Position numbers and translations under genes: made by a program. Below are positions 1 to 14,496 of a stretch of 64,000 bases of DNA, in pieces; the stretch's first letter is position 1, and each line of letters opens with the position of its first letter. The notes under the pieces were generated by a model. The model had not been told where the DNA came from, did not search any database, and saw only the letters and a program-made list of their open reading frames with translations. The stretch is taken from positions 1-64,000 of the forward strand of contig JAREIK010014630.1 of NCBI GenBank assembly GCA_029783825.1. The letters run 5' to 3'. The DNA is from Sapria himalayana. Taxonomy: Eukaryota > Streptophyta > Magnoliopsida > Malpighiales > Rafflesiaceae.

Positions 1-586
1 TATATATAGATAGATAGATAGAGAGATAGAAATAAATAGATACATAAAAATACATTTAATACATCTAGACAAATTGATAGATTATATATACATAGTAGAT
101 AGATAGACAAATAAATAGATAATATAGATAGATAGACGAATAAATAGATATATAGATGATAGTATCTATATATATTATATATATATGACATAGAGATATA
201 TATACACATAGATAGATTATATATAGATAGATAGTCAATAGACTATAAATAAATACATAGAAAATTGACATAAATAATATATATATAATAGACAAATAAT
301 TTGATAGAAGATAGAGAGATAGATAGATTGATAATATAAAGAGAAAATTGCTAGTGAAATTGTTAGATAGACAAATATAAGATTGACTAATAGACTGATA
401 TATAATAAAATAGATATATAGATATATTGAATATAGATAGATATATGAGAGATAGATAGATAGATAGATAGATAGATATAACAAATAGATAGATAGTTAG
501 GTAGGTAGATTGTTACATAGATAGATAAACAAATAGATAGATATTCAGATAGACAGATAGAAAGATAGCTAGATAGGCAAATGATT

Positions 587-640
<54 letters not shown>

Positions 641-1546
641 GATAGATAAACTGATAGATATATAGACATAAACAAATAGATAGATAGACAGGTGAACAAA
701 TAGACTTATATTTAGAAAGATTATAGACAAATAATACTTAAATATATTGCTATATAGAAAGATAAATAAGATATATAATAGAAAGATTGATAGATTGATA
801 GTTATTCAGATAAACATATTTATATATTGAGAGATTTATAGATTGATAAATAATAGAAGAGATAGATATATAAATAGATATATACATAGATAGAGATAAG
901 TTAGTTAGACAGATAGATATATAGACAGAGAGAGACAATTGACAAATTGATTGATACACATATAGATTGATACTATATAGATAGATAGTATGGATAAATG
1001 GATAGATAGATAAACATACACATAGAGAGATGTACAGATTGAAAGATAGAGATATATAAAATAGACTAATTGAGAAATTCTCAGACTGGTAGATAGACAA
1101 CTAGACTGATAGACATATATATAGATTGATATTTAAATATTGATAGGTAAATAGATCTACAGATTGAGATAAATAGATATATTTATAGATAGATATATAG
1201 ATTGACAAATCTACAAAAAGCTAGCTAGATAAATAGACAGATATACACATAGATAGATAGATAGAAAGATAAATATGTATTTAGATGGATAGATAGATAG
1301 ACAAATAGATAGAATTATAGATAGGTAGGTAGATAGACAAATGGAATGATATATAGATAAAATGATAGATAGATTGATAAACTCATAGAAATATAGATAG
1401 AAAGATAGCTATATATATAGATAGACAGATAGATGGATGGACACAGAGACAAATAGACATATAGATAGATGGATAGCTAGATATATTGATAGACAGATAG
1501 AAAGATAAACATAGAGACAAATAGACAGATATATAGATGGATAGAT

Positions 1547-1588
<42 letters not shown>

Positions 1589-4535
1589 ATTCATAAAATG
1601 ATAGATAAATAGATAAACACATTAATAGATATATAGATATGTAGATAGGTATATAGATAGATAGAGAGATAGATATATTAGATAGATAGAAAGAAAGACA
1701 AATAGATAGATAGATAGACAAATTGATATAAAAACATATAAACAAATAGACATTTAATTGATAGATAGTCAAATAGATAGATATATAGATTTATATTTAG
1801 ATTTACAGATAGACAAACAGATAGATAGATAGATGGATAAACTAATAGTCTGATAGGAAGAAAGATAATTAAATAGTACGATAGAAAATAGACACATAGG
1901 CAAATAGATTTTTAATTAGTTATTGAATTAGACAATAGAAATATAACATAAAGATAGATTGATTGTTTGTTAGATAAACACATAGATAAATAGATAAGTA
2001 GAAAGTTACACATATAGAGAGAAAAAAAGATCAAAAGTATAGATATATATATAGACTTATATACAGATAAAGAGATAAACATATATTGTTAGATAAATTG
2101 ATAGATAGACATATAAATAGATAGAAAGATAGATATATGGATATACACATAACTTATAGACTAATAGACTAATAGATAGATAGAAGATAGATAGATAGAT
2201 AGATAGATAGTTGACAGATAGATAGATAGATAAATAGACAAACAAATAAATTGATAGAAAGTTAGATAGATATATAGATAAAGATAGATAGAAATATAGA
2301 TTTATTGATAAATAGATAGATAAATAAATAAATAGATAGACAGACAAATAGACATACAGATAGATAATTTGAAAGATAAACAGATAAATATATAGATGGT
2401 TAGATAGTTAGACAGACAGATAGATTGATGATAGATAGATAATAGATAGTTACATTGATAGATAAATTGACACATTGATATATATACTAATAGATAGATA
2501 GATTGATAGATAGTTAGTCAAATTGATAATATAGCTAGATAGATATATATGCAGATAGACATATAGATAGATGATTGATTGATTGACATATTGACGTATA
2601 TATATATATATATATAGATAAATAGAAAATCAAATTATTAATAGATAGATAGATAGTCATATAGAAAGATAGACAGCTAGATAGATAGCCTGCTAAAAGA
2701 TTGGTATTTATATAGATATATATATTGATATATACACAAATTGATAGATAAAAAAATAGATAGTTAAATATTTAGATAATAGTAAGATAAATAGATAGAT
2801 AGATATGTATATAGATTGATAAATATAGTAGATAGATAAATAGATAGATAGATAGCTAGACATATATACTGATAGACGTGTAGATAGTTAGATATATTGA
2901 GTGATAGATAGATATATAGATAGAGAGATATACAGATAGAGAGATATACAAATAGAAAGATAGTTAAATACTTAGACAAATAGACAAATAGATATAGACA
3001 AATTGATTATTAATAGTTAGTTAATTAGATAGATTGAAACATAAATAGATATATATTGACTAATTAACAAATTGATAGATAGACAAATAGAGAAATATAA
3101 AGTTATACATATAGATAGATAGAAATATAGATGGATAGTCAAATTTATAAAAAGATATAAATTTAGACAAATAGATGGATAGACAAATAGATAGATACAC
3201 ACATTAACAAAATATAGATACTCAGATAGATAGATAGATAGATACTAATATAGACTAAATTAAAAATATATAGTTAGATAGAGAGATAGATAGAGTGACA
3301 GACAGATAGATAAATAGATAGTTAGACAATTAGATAGAAAGTCATATAATTATATAGATAGATAGACAATTAGACATATAGAAAGATAGACAGATAAATA
3401 GATAGGCAAATAAATAAATAGATAGATAAATAAATTTATAGATATATAGATTGATATACAGGTAGACAACTAGACTAAAAGATTGTTAGGTAGACAAATG
3501 ATTGATCGATAGATAGATCAAGAAATAAATAGACACATAGACTAATAGACTTATATACAAAAAGATTGATAGAGAGATAGATAGAAAGATAGATTGACAA
3601 ATTGAAAGATAAATATACCGACAGATAGATATATAGACAGAAAGATAGATAGAGAGACGACAGATAGATAGACAGAAAGATAGACAGATAGATAGTCTTA
3701 AAGACTGATAGATAGATAAATAGATAAAGAGTTGAAAGACAGATATATAGATAGATTGACAAAAAATTGATTGAGAAACACACAAATATATAAATAGTTA
3801 CATAGATCAATATATAGATAGATAGATGGATAGATTACTTATAGACAAATAAATAGAAAGTCAGTTATACAATTAGATAGATAAATAAATTGAATGTTAA
3901 ATAGGTAGATAAATAGAAATAAGACTATTAGATAGTTAGAAATATAAATAGATAGGCATATAATCATTTAGAAAAATAAATAGATATATTGATAGATAAA
4001 TATACAAATAGACAAATAGATTGATAGATAGATATATATATATATATTATAAAGAGCATATTGATAGATTGACAATTAGACAGACATATAATTATATAGA
4101 TAGATAGATTAATAAATAAATATAGGTAGATATCAAATAGATAGATAGAAATTGACAGATATACAGATAGATTATTAATAGATAGATAGATAGATAAAAA
4201 GTTAGATAGACACAAAGATAGATAGAGAGATGGATATATATAAATATAGATAGATTACAAGATAGCCATATGTATAGATAGAGATATACAAATAAATAGA
4301 TATACAAATAGACAGATAGATAAACATATAGATAGATAGAATGATAGCAAGTAGCCATATAACAGATAGATATATATAGAAATAAATATAGATAGACAAA
4401 TAGATAGACATATACAATGATAGACAGACAGATAGATAGATTGTTAGAATGACAGATACATAGATAGACATATCGAAAGATAGATATAGTTAGACAAATA
4501 GATATATAGATAGATAGAAAAATAGATAGATAGAT

Positions 4536-4574
<39 letters not shown>

Positions 4575-5628
4575 TATATACTAATTGATAGATAGACAGA
4601 TAGATAGAAGAGATAGACATATAAATTGTTTGACAAATAGATAGATAAACATATAAAAATATAGACAGATAGTTAGATGGATAGACACAAACTTTTAGAT
4701 TGATAAAGTAATAGATAGATAGAGAGATATATAGATTGAGAGATAGATAGATTGACGGATAGATAGATAGATAGACAAATAAATATATACACATATAGAT
4801 AGATAGACGGTATACTTATAGATAGATAGATAGACAAATAGATAGTTAGTAGATATATAGATATATAGATATATAGATTGATATATAGATAGATATAAAG
4901 ATAGATATATAGATAGATAGACAACTAAATAGATATAAAGATTGACATATGTGTGTGTGTATTTATATAGACAGATTGATTGATAGATTATTAGAAAGAC
5001 GGTTAGATATTTAGAAAGTTAGATATAATAATAGATAGTTAGATATTTACATAGATTTATAGATAGACATATAAATATATAGACAACTAGATAGATAGAT
5101 AGATAGATAGATAAATAGACTAATAGATAGATAGACTTATAGACATATTGAAAGATAGAAAGATAGACAGATAGACAAATAGATAGATAGATAGATAGAC
5201 AGACAGATAGATACATACATAGATAGATTGATAGACATATAAACAAATAGACATATAGAAAATTAGATAGATAGATAGATAAACACATAGACTTATAGAC
5301 TAATAACTAAAAGGTAGATAGAGAGATATAGAGATAGACATATATACAAATAAATATATATATAGATAGACATGCATATAGATATATAGATAAATAAATA
5401 TATAGAAATATAGATAGATAGATAGATAGATATATAGACACATAAATAGATAGGAAAATAGATAGATAAACAAATAGTCAAATAGATAGACAAATAGACA
5501 AATAGAAAAATAAACAAATAGACATATCGAAATATAGACAAATAGACAAGTAGACATAAAGATAAATAGAAACATAGACAAAAAGACACTTACAAATAGA
5601 TAGATAGGTAAAAATATAGATAGATAGA

Positions 5629-5672
<44 letters not shown>

Positions 5673-6417
5673 CAAAAGAAAGATAGATACATAGACAGAC
5701 ACATAAACATAGATTAAAAGATAGATACAAAGAGATCAGACAGACAGATATACAAATAAACATATATGTACATAGACTGATAGGCAAATAGAGAGATACA
5801 CATATATACAGATAAGAAAATAGAAAATAGAAAGATACATAGATAGAAATATAGATTAATAGCCAATTAGACTAATAGATGATAGATAGATAAATAGATA
5901 TACAGATAGATAGATAAACAAATATATAGTTATATAGAGAGACTGACAAATAGATAGATAGATAGATAGATAGACATATAAACAAAATATATAGTTAGAC
6001 AGGCATACAAATAGACACATAGATAGATAAATATATAGATCGATAAATAGACAGATAGACAAAAGATAGATAGATAGATAGATAGACAAATAGTTAGATA
6101 GATAGATAGATAGACAGATAGACATATAGATAGATCAGTAGATAGATAAATTGATAGATAGACACATAGATAGATATATAGATAGATAGATAAGAAGATA
6201 GACAGATAGACACATAGAGATATAAACATATAGATATATTGGCAGATAGTTAGATAGAGAGAAAGACATATTGATAAATAATTAGATAGGCAGATAGATA
6301 GATAGACATATTGATAGATAAGTAGATAGTCAAATAAATAGATAAAAATATAGACAAATAAATTGATAGTTAGATTGACAAATAGAAGATAGATATATTA
6401 ATAGATAGATAGTGAGA
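1..6417. repeat. Degenerate GATA/GACA tetranucleotide array, left block
   Basis: The + strand is almost entirely 4-bp units of GATA with GACA, AATA, GTTA, TATA and GATT variants, and perfect runs seldom exceed eight units. Pure TA tracts interrupt it near 589-634, 1552-1586, 4539-4571 and 5635-5668. The complementary CTAT strand has no stop codon in any frame of the perfect repeat, so long (Ser-Ile-Tyr-Leu)n open frames appear on the minus strand; these are not genes. The array begins before the window. The high substitution load with the 4-bp rhythm kept suggests an old array that grew by local duplication. This is inferred from appearance, not measured. Confidence 0.95.
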
Positions 6418-6696
6418 TACAAAATTTGTCAAATCCCATAAAAAAGGAGAAATAATTAATATGATTTTGTTTTTGGAAAAAAATGAGTCAATCATAATTT
6501 TGCAATAAGAAAAATAAGCTAAAAATTTTAGAACCACGATGATAAAATAAATTTTGTTATTGAATTCATCATGGAAAATATAGTTACGGTGACATTTTTT
6601 CATATTCTGAATTAGTCAGAATTAAGTTATTTTTATAATTTATTTACTTAATTATTTAGAATAAATAGATAAATAATAAAAACAACACAAGCAGAA

Positions 6697-6739
6697 GACC
6701 GTGCCATGACATCAACACGTGGCTGCTACATGCACGGTC
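6697..6739. repeat. Inverted repeat with a G-box core in the loop
   Basis: Arms GACCGTGC (6697-6704) and GCACGGTC (6732-6739) are perfect 8-bp inverted complements around a 27-nt loop. The loop contains CACGTG at 6716-6721, the core of the plant G-box bound by bZIP and bHLH factors. There is no adjacent gene to regulate, so a regulatory role is unsupported. Confidence 0.45.
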
Positions 6740-7497
6740 ATGTGTCAAAAAAAGAAAAAGAAAAAAAACTATTATTAAAATATATATTTTTTATATTATT
6801 ATAAAAGAAAACATCGGGAATCCAGAAAATGGGATGATGGGAAAGAAAAAAAACATACTTTAGGGGAGAAAGATACACAATGCAGATGACAAAAAAAATA
6901 AAATATTCGTTGATTTTCTATTGATCATAATGGATGATTCTAAAATCGGAATAAAATTGTCTATGAACTAAAGTTACTCTACATGACGAGATTTTTAGTT
7001 TACTATTAAATTTATAGTTTCCATGAAATTTTTGGAGGGTAGTAGTTTTCTTTTATTGTAATTTATTTCTATTTAAATACCATAAATGATAATGTTTTAA
7101 ATATCAATTTGAATTGTTAAGAATTTCATTGGAAATGATTAACTGGTAAAAAGTTTCTATATTTCATTTAGTAAAATTTAGTTCAGAATGAATTATATTT
7201 TGATTGTTATAATTGTGTCTGAAACATCAACCGAAATGATATAATTGCATCATATGCACTGGAACATTCCATATAAATGAGTGGGTGCTTGATATATATA
7301 TATATATATATATACATATAAAAAAATATGGATTGTATTTGGCGAACATGAATTAGGAGAACATATAGACTAAGTTGTGTGCTATTTCATTATGGAGTAT
7401 GGCTAATATAAATATGCTAACTTGAATTGGGACAATAGCCTATCTGAGAAACGCGGTGATTTTTGGAAAATATCTAAGAAAAAAAATATTTTATCTG

Positions 7498-7600
7498 AAA
7501 ATGTCCAATATGTTTTTCAGAGTAAGTTTATATTTCTAAAAGTTTATCCAAGAAAAACATATTTTGTTTGGATAAATGTCCAATATGTTTTTCAGAGTAT
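7498..7600. repeat. 75-bp-spaced direct duplication
   Basis: The segment containing AAATGTCCAATATGTTTTTC occurs at about 7498 and again at about 7574, a 75-bp spacing, with related AT-rich sequence between. It looks like a local tandem duplication in noncoding DNA. Confidence 0.6.
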
Positions 7601-10600
7601 GTCACTTTTGGAAAAAATCTAATATATATATATATATATATATATAATATCACACATAGTTTTGGCATGTGTGACGGTGTCGATGGGACTCAAGAATATG
7701 AGCATATAAACATTTCATCCATAATTATTTTAATGTAAATATCATACTTGAGTGGGTATTAATATATATGCATGATATTTTATGAGCACTTAGATATGGA
7801 GTAGCCCTATAGAAGTTTACCACTATAGAGCTTTGTTCGCTCCATTACGGGACCCCTTTCAGGTACAGGTCCAGGACAAATGATAGATCCACATGTGAGA
7901 TCGCATATGTGAAGGGAAGATAGTAATGGCTTAAATAAATTTTTTGTGTTTTTTTATTCCACTGAAAAAATAAAAGAAAAAAATTGGGTACACTATATTT
8001 GAAAAAATTTATTTTATTACATATTTTATTGTGTGATGGAATGGAGTGGGACCCCCTGAGAGATGGGATGTCACATAAATAGACAGATAGATAGATATAT
8101 AGATAAACAAAAAAAAATAAAAAGAACAACAATTAAATAGTTAGAGAGATAGATAAATAGATAAACATAAAGATAGAGATATTTAAATAGATAGATAGTT
8201 AGATGGTTAAACAAATAGAAAGATTGATATGTATATATATAAATAGATAGTTAGCCAAGTACACAGATACATAGATAATTAGATAGACAGATACATAGAT
8301 TAATAGATAGAGATAAATTAAATTAGACAAATAGACATATAGTTACATAGATAGCTAGATTGATAGACAAATAGTCAGATAGATCGATAGATATACATAT
8401 AGAGAAATAGTTAGATAGATATACAGATAAACATATATACAATGGACAGAGACAGACAGACAGATAGACAGATAGATAGATACATAGCTACTTAGATATA
8501 TAAATTGACAGACAATATAGATTTACAGATAGACAATAGAAAGAAAGATAGTTAGACAATTAGATATATAGATAGATTGAAAGATATACATTTAGACAGA
8601 TAGAAACATAGATAGTCTGATAGTTATAAATATAGATAGATAGTCATATAATCAATTAGACAAATAAATAGATAGATAGATAGACAGATATAAAGAAAGC
8701 TATATAGATAAATAGATAGATAGATAGACAGACAGATATATATATATATATATATCGATAAATAGATAATAGAGATAGATAGAAAGATAGATAGATAGAT
8801 AGATCGATAGATAAATAGACAGATTGATAGATAGATATAAATATAGATTGATAGAAAGATAGACATATAGACAGATAGATAGATATACAAGTAGCTAGAA
8901 AGACATAATGATAGATAGATAGATAGACAAATACAAAGATAGATCGAAAGATAGATACATAGATTGATAGATAGACAAATAGATAAATAGTAAGATAGAT
9001 AGATAAATAGACAAATAGATAGATAGAGAGATAGATAGATAGGAAGATATGCTAATAGATAGATAGATAGATAGATTAATAGATAGATATATAGACAGAC
9101 AAATAGACAAAGAGATAGATAGATAAATAGATAGATAGATAATTAGATAGAGAGATAAAAAGAATGACTAATAGACAGATAGACTAATAGACTATAGAGA
9201 AATAGACAGATTGACAGATATATTGTAAGAGAAATCGATAGATTGATAAACAGATAGATAGATAGATAAATAGACAAAAAGATAAATATAATGAAAAGCA
9301 AATACATATATCGATGGATGATAGATAGCTGGATAGTTTTAATGATAGACTAATAGACAAAAAGATAAATAAATAATTAGATATATAGATAGAAAGAAAG
9401 ATAGATCTACAGATAGATAAATAAACAAAAAGATAGATAGATAGATAGATAAACATATAGACAAAAAATAGATAGATAGATATATAAACAAATAGACAAA
9501 TTGACAAATTGATAGACAGATAGATAGATAGATAGACAAATACATTGATAGATAGATTGATGGACAGAAAATCATATAGACAGATAAACAAATAGACAAA
9601 TAGATAGATTGATAAATAAACTAATAGATAGATAAACAGATTGACGTATAGATAGATATATAGATAGACATATAAATAAATAGATAAATGGACATATAGA
9701 TTGATAAAATATATAGATAAATAGATAGATAAATAAATAGATAGCCATAAAGATAGATACACTATTAGACAGACAGACAGATAGATTGATAGATAGATTG
9801 AATAATAAAAAGATCGATAGATATACAGATAAATGGAAAGAAAAGAAGACAAAAATATAAATAGATAGAAAAATAGATAGATAAATAGAAACTAATGAAG
9901 ATATATAGATAGATTGATTGATAGATATATAGATAGATAGAATTAAAGTCAGATAAATACATAGATATATAGATAGATAACTAGATAGATTAATAAATAG
10001 ACAGACAGATAGATAGATATACAAATAGTTAAATTGACAGATATATTGATATATAGTTAGATAGAAAGATAAATAGAAAGATAAATAGCTATATAGATAG
10101 ATAGACAAATAGACAAATAGAACGAAAGTTAGATATGAAAATAGATAGATAATCAAATAGATAATAGATAAATAATATTATAGATTACTAGAGTGATAGA
10201 TTTATTGAATGACACAAAGATAGATAGATATCTATACAAAAAGATAGATTGAAATAGATAACATATAGACAAATAGACAAATAGAAAGAAAGATATATAG
10301 ACAAATAGATAGTTAGACAAATAGATAGATTGACATATAGATAAAATATAGATAGATTCATTGATAAATAGATAGAAAAATAGATAGAAAGACATTTAGA
10401 CAGACAAATAGATAGATAGATTTACAAATAGATAGACAGACAGATAGATATATAGGCAAATAGATAAAGATTTTGCTAGAAAGATAGACAGATAAATAGA
10501 TAGATACAAAGACAAATAGGCTGATAGATAGATAGATAAATACATTGATTAATAGATAGAAAAATATACAAATACATAGATAAATAGATAGACACATAGA

Positions 10601-10840
10601 CATATATACAGATTGACAAATTGATAGACTGGTAGATACATAGATAGGAAAATTATTAGATAGAAAGTCAAATAGATAGATAGATACACATATCTATCGA
10701 TATACAAATAGATAGATAGATACACATATATATAGATAGACATATAGATAGATATAAAGATACCTAGAAAAATAGAAAGATAGATAGTTAGATATACAGA
10801 TAGACATATAGATAGATAGATAGACTGATGGATAGATAGA

Positions 10841-10925
10841 TGGATAATCAGGTATATATATAGATATATAGATAGACAGATGGATAGATGGATGGATAAT
10901 CAGGTATATATAGATATATAGATAA
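10841..10925. repeat. 52-bp tandem duplication inside the GATA array
   Basis: TGGATAATCAGGTATATAT occurs at 10841 and again at 10893, followed in both copies by similar TAGATATATAGATA sequence. The 52-bp period is 13 tetramers, so the array phase is kept. Confidence 0.65.
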
Positions 10926-11479
10926 ATAGATAAATAAATTGAAAAATTGATAGACATATAGATAGACAAATAGACTATTAGACATACAAATAAATTGATA
11001 AATAGATAGATAGATAGATAGTTAAACACATAGCCTAATAGCTTCATATACAACAAGAACAATTGAAATATATACATTGAGAGAGATATACAAATAGAAA
11101 GATAGTCAGATAGATGTATAGATAAACAGATATATAAATAGATAAATAGGTAGATAGATATTTAGACATATAGACATATAAATAGATTGATAAATATATA
11201 GATAAATAGATAGATAGATATATCATCTAATAGATGAATAAAGAGATTGAGAAATAATAATAGATAGATAGATATATAGATAGACAAATTGAAAAATAGA
11301 TAGATTGATAGATACAAAGATAGATTGATGGAAAAAGTGACTGATAGATAAATACACAAATAATTAGTTATACATATAGACGAATAGATAGATAGGTAGA
11401 TAAATAGATAGATAGGTAGATAGATAGAATGATAGATAGAATGATAGACATATAGATTGGTATATTGATACATAGACAG

Positions 11480-11650
11480 ATAGACACATAAACCCATAGA
11501 CAAATAGATATATAGACACATATACAGATAGACACATAGACACATTGTTACATAGGCATATAAACACATATACAGATAGACATATACACACATAACCACA
11601 TAGACACATTGACATATAGGCACATATAAACATAAACACATAGACATAGA
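11480..11650. repeat. ACAT/GACA-rich variant patch
   Basis: Here GATA gives way to units rich in CACATA and GACACATA. CACATATACAGATAGACA appears about 51 bp apart (near 11517 and 11568). This is a separate subfamily amplified within the larger array. Confidence 0.6.
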
Positions 11651-13958
11651 TAGATAGATAGATAGATACAAAGAGAGATAGATAGAGAGGTAGACAAATA
11701 GACATATAGGTAGAAAGATAGTTAGACAAATAGAGATACTTAGTTATATAGATAAACAAATAGAAAGATAAAAAGATAAAAGGATAGATAGATAGACAGA
11801 TAGAAAGATAGATAGACAAATAGATATCTATATATAGATAGCTAGATAAATAGATAGATAGATAGACATGTGTATATATATATAGAAAGATAGATATATA
11901 GATTTACAGATAGACAGATTAATAGATAGATAGACAAATTGACAGATAAACAAAAAATAGATAGACAGTCACACAAATAGTCACATAGTGAGATATATAG
12001 ATAGAAAAATAGTCAGATAGATAGATAGACAAATAGATAGATAATTAGGAGATATGCAGATAAAAAAATATATAGATACACACATATATTTTTAGATAGT
12101 TAGAAAGATAGATATTTAGATAGATAGAGATTGATTGGTAGATATATAAATACATATATAGATAGATATATCGATAGATAGAAAGATAGGCAGAAAGAAA
12201 GATAGGTGATCAAATAGTCATATAGAAATATTAATAGATAGGCAAATAGTCAGATAGAAAGATAGATAGATAAGCAGATTTGTAGATAGATAGATAGATA
12301 GATAAACTGATAGATAGATAGTTAGAAAGACAAATAGGTAGATAAATAGTTAGCTAGATTTACAAATAGATCGATATATAGAATATAGATAAACAAAATA
12401 TTGATACATAGATAAACAGATTTACATTTAGACAGATTGATTGATTAATAAAAAAATAATTAGATTGTTAGAGAGATAGATAAATAGATTGATAGTTAGG
12501 AAAATAAATAGATAGATTATTTAATAGTTAGATAAATAGAATTATAGATATATAAATAGATATATAATAACCCATTATATAAATAGATAGATAGACAGAT
12601 AGATAGATTAACAGATAGTCATATAGATAGTTAAACAATAAATAGATATATACAAAGACAGATAAGGAGATATAAAGAAATGCAGATAGAAAAATAGATA
12701 TATACACACATATATAGATAAAGATATAACAAGATAGATAGATAGATAGATATACATATAGACAAAATATAGATCGATAGACAAATTGATAGATCAAAAT
12801 ATAGGTAGATATACACATATTCAGATTGAAAGAAAGAAAGATAAATAGATAAACAGATATGTAGATACATAGTCATTTTAATAGATAGATGGATAGATAG
12901 ATAGATAAAAGATAGCTAGATAGAAAAATAGATAGATAAATAGATAGGTATATAGATAAACAAATAGATAGATACATAAATAGATAGATTAATAATTAGA
13001 CATATAGATAAATAGATTGATAGATAAAAAGATAATTAGATATATAGAGATATAGATAGTTAGATAGAAAGATAGAGATTAAGGCATATTAATAGATAGA
13101 TACTTAGATAGTTAGACAAATAGATAGATAGATATATAATTATATAAATAGTAGCTAGTTAGGCAGATAGTAAGATAGATAGATAGATTAACAAATAGGC
13201 ATATAGATAGTTAGACAAATAGACAGATATATACTTTGACAGATTGATAATTAGATAAATACATAGACAGATACATTGATATATAGATAGATAAGTAGAC
13301 AAATAGTCAGATAAATAAATAAATAAATAGATAGATTAACAGATTGACGAAAATATAGACAGATAGATATAAATAATAGATAGATAGATAGATCAAAGAT
13401 AGATAGATAGATAGATATAGAATGATAGATAGATAGACATATAAAGTTATTGATTTATAGAAAGATATATAGATAGACAGATATATTGATTGATTGATAG
13501 ACTAATAGAAAATAAATAGTTAGATTGTTATATAGATAAATAAATAAAAAGATAGATAGTTCAAAAGTTAGATAAATAAATATCTAGACATATAAACATT
13601 TAAAAAATATTGATAGACAAATATAAAGATGGACAGATAAATATAGAGATAAATCATAGATATAGATATTGAAATATATATATATATATAGACAGATAGA
13701 TAGAAATAGAAAATCACAATATATAGAAACACAAATAGATAGATACATAAACAGATATAAAGATAAACAAATAGAAAGATAGAAAGATTGATAGATAGAT
13801 AAATAGATAAACAAATAGATTGATAGTCAGATAGACATACAAATAGATAGATAGATATAAAGATGGAGATAAATAGTTAGACAGATAGAGAGATAGATAA
13901 ACAGAAATACATATAGATAGATAGATAGATAATTGGATAGATAGATATATAAATAGAA

Positions 13959-14496
13959 CTATTGTGTGATTGACTGTTATAGTAAATGTTAGAAATGTAG
14001 ATAGAGAGATGCAAGCCTAATCTTTTTTTCTTTTAAAGATTAGAATGATTTGGATTTCTTGTGATGCATGTAATTACTACTTAAGAGCTATAAGCCTACT
14101 CTATTTTCATGTTCTTTGTTCTCTCAATAATTTGGATTTTTTTGGCTCCTTTGCAAGACTAATAATTATTCTTGATCATTAATTTATTTTTGATATTTTT
14201 TTAATTGCTATGTGATCAACTCGAAAACTTACAAAATACCTTTATGCGACTTCATAAGCAAGGTCTCTTTGTTCAAGCTTCTTTGTCGTGCCATCCAAAA
14301 CTATAATAAAACCTTGATTTATCTTTTTCATTATACATGTTGAATAGTTCTATACTTAGTCTCTTACAAGGGATTTGAACATAATGCAGGTTGATGTGTT
14401 GGATTTAGCTTGGGTTTAGGTGGGCTCTTAACCTGTTGACTTGCATTCCTACAAAAAATTTAGAAATATTAAAAATTTAATATATATATATAATTT
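13959..14496. other. Unique spacer at the first polarity switch of the array
   Basis: About 0.54 kb of non-repeat AT-rich DNA separates a + strand GATA array on the left from a + strand TCTA array on the right. I see no gene, no clear terminal inverted repeats and no recognised family. It marks one end of the inverted array segment. Confidence 0.6.

Larger units (their letters stand above)
6418..8085. other. Non-repetitive AT-rich insert within the GATA array
   Basis: About 1.67 kb of ordinary AT-rich DNA breaks the array, which resumes in the same polarity. It holds TA tracts near 7291-7313 and 7623-7645, a short inverted repeat (6697-6739) and a 75-bp duplication (7498-7600). Open frames here are short and match no family I know. 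The edges lack convincing inverted termini or a recognisable target duplication. It may be a decayed transposon or LTR fragment. Confidence 0.6.
8086..13958. repeat. Degenerate GATA/GACA array, second block
   Basis: The array continues in the same polarity as the left block. Several sub-patches show local amplification, including a 52-bp duplication at 10841-10925 and an ACAT/GACA-rich patch at 11480-11650. The 222-aa and 194-aa minus-strand frames between 9184 and 10156 are consequences of the stop-free CTAT strand. Confidence 0.95.

Noticed and set aside
6418..8085. A MITE with GTGA termini.
   Set aside because: Similarity between the two ends is limited to about four bases, and no target duplication can be told apart from the array.
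9184..10156. Long minus-strand open frames of Ser/Ile/Tyr/Leu repeats (222 and 194 aa) and many similar ones on either strand.
   Set aside because: They follow from CTAT repeats having no stop codon in any frame. There is no start context, domain or composition expected of a protein.
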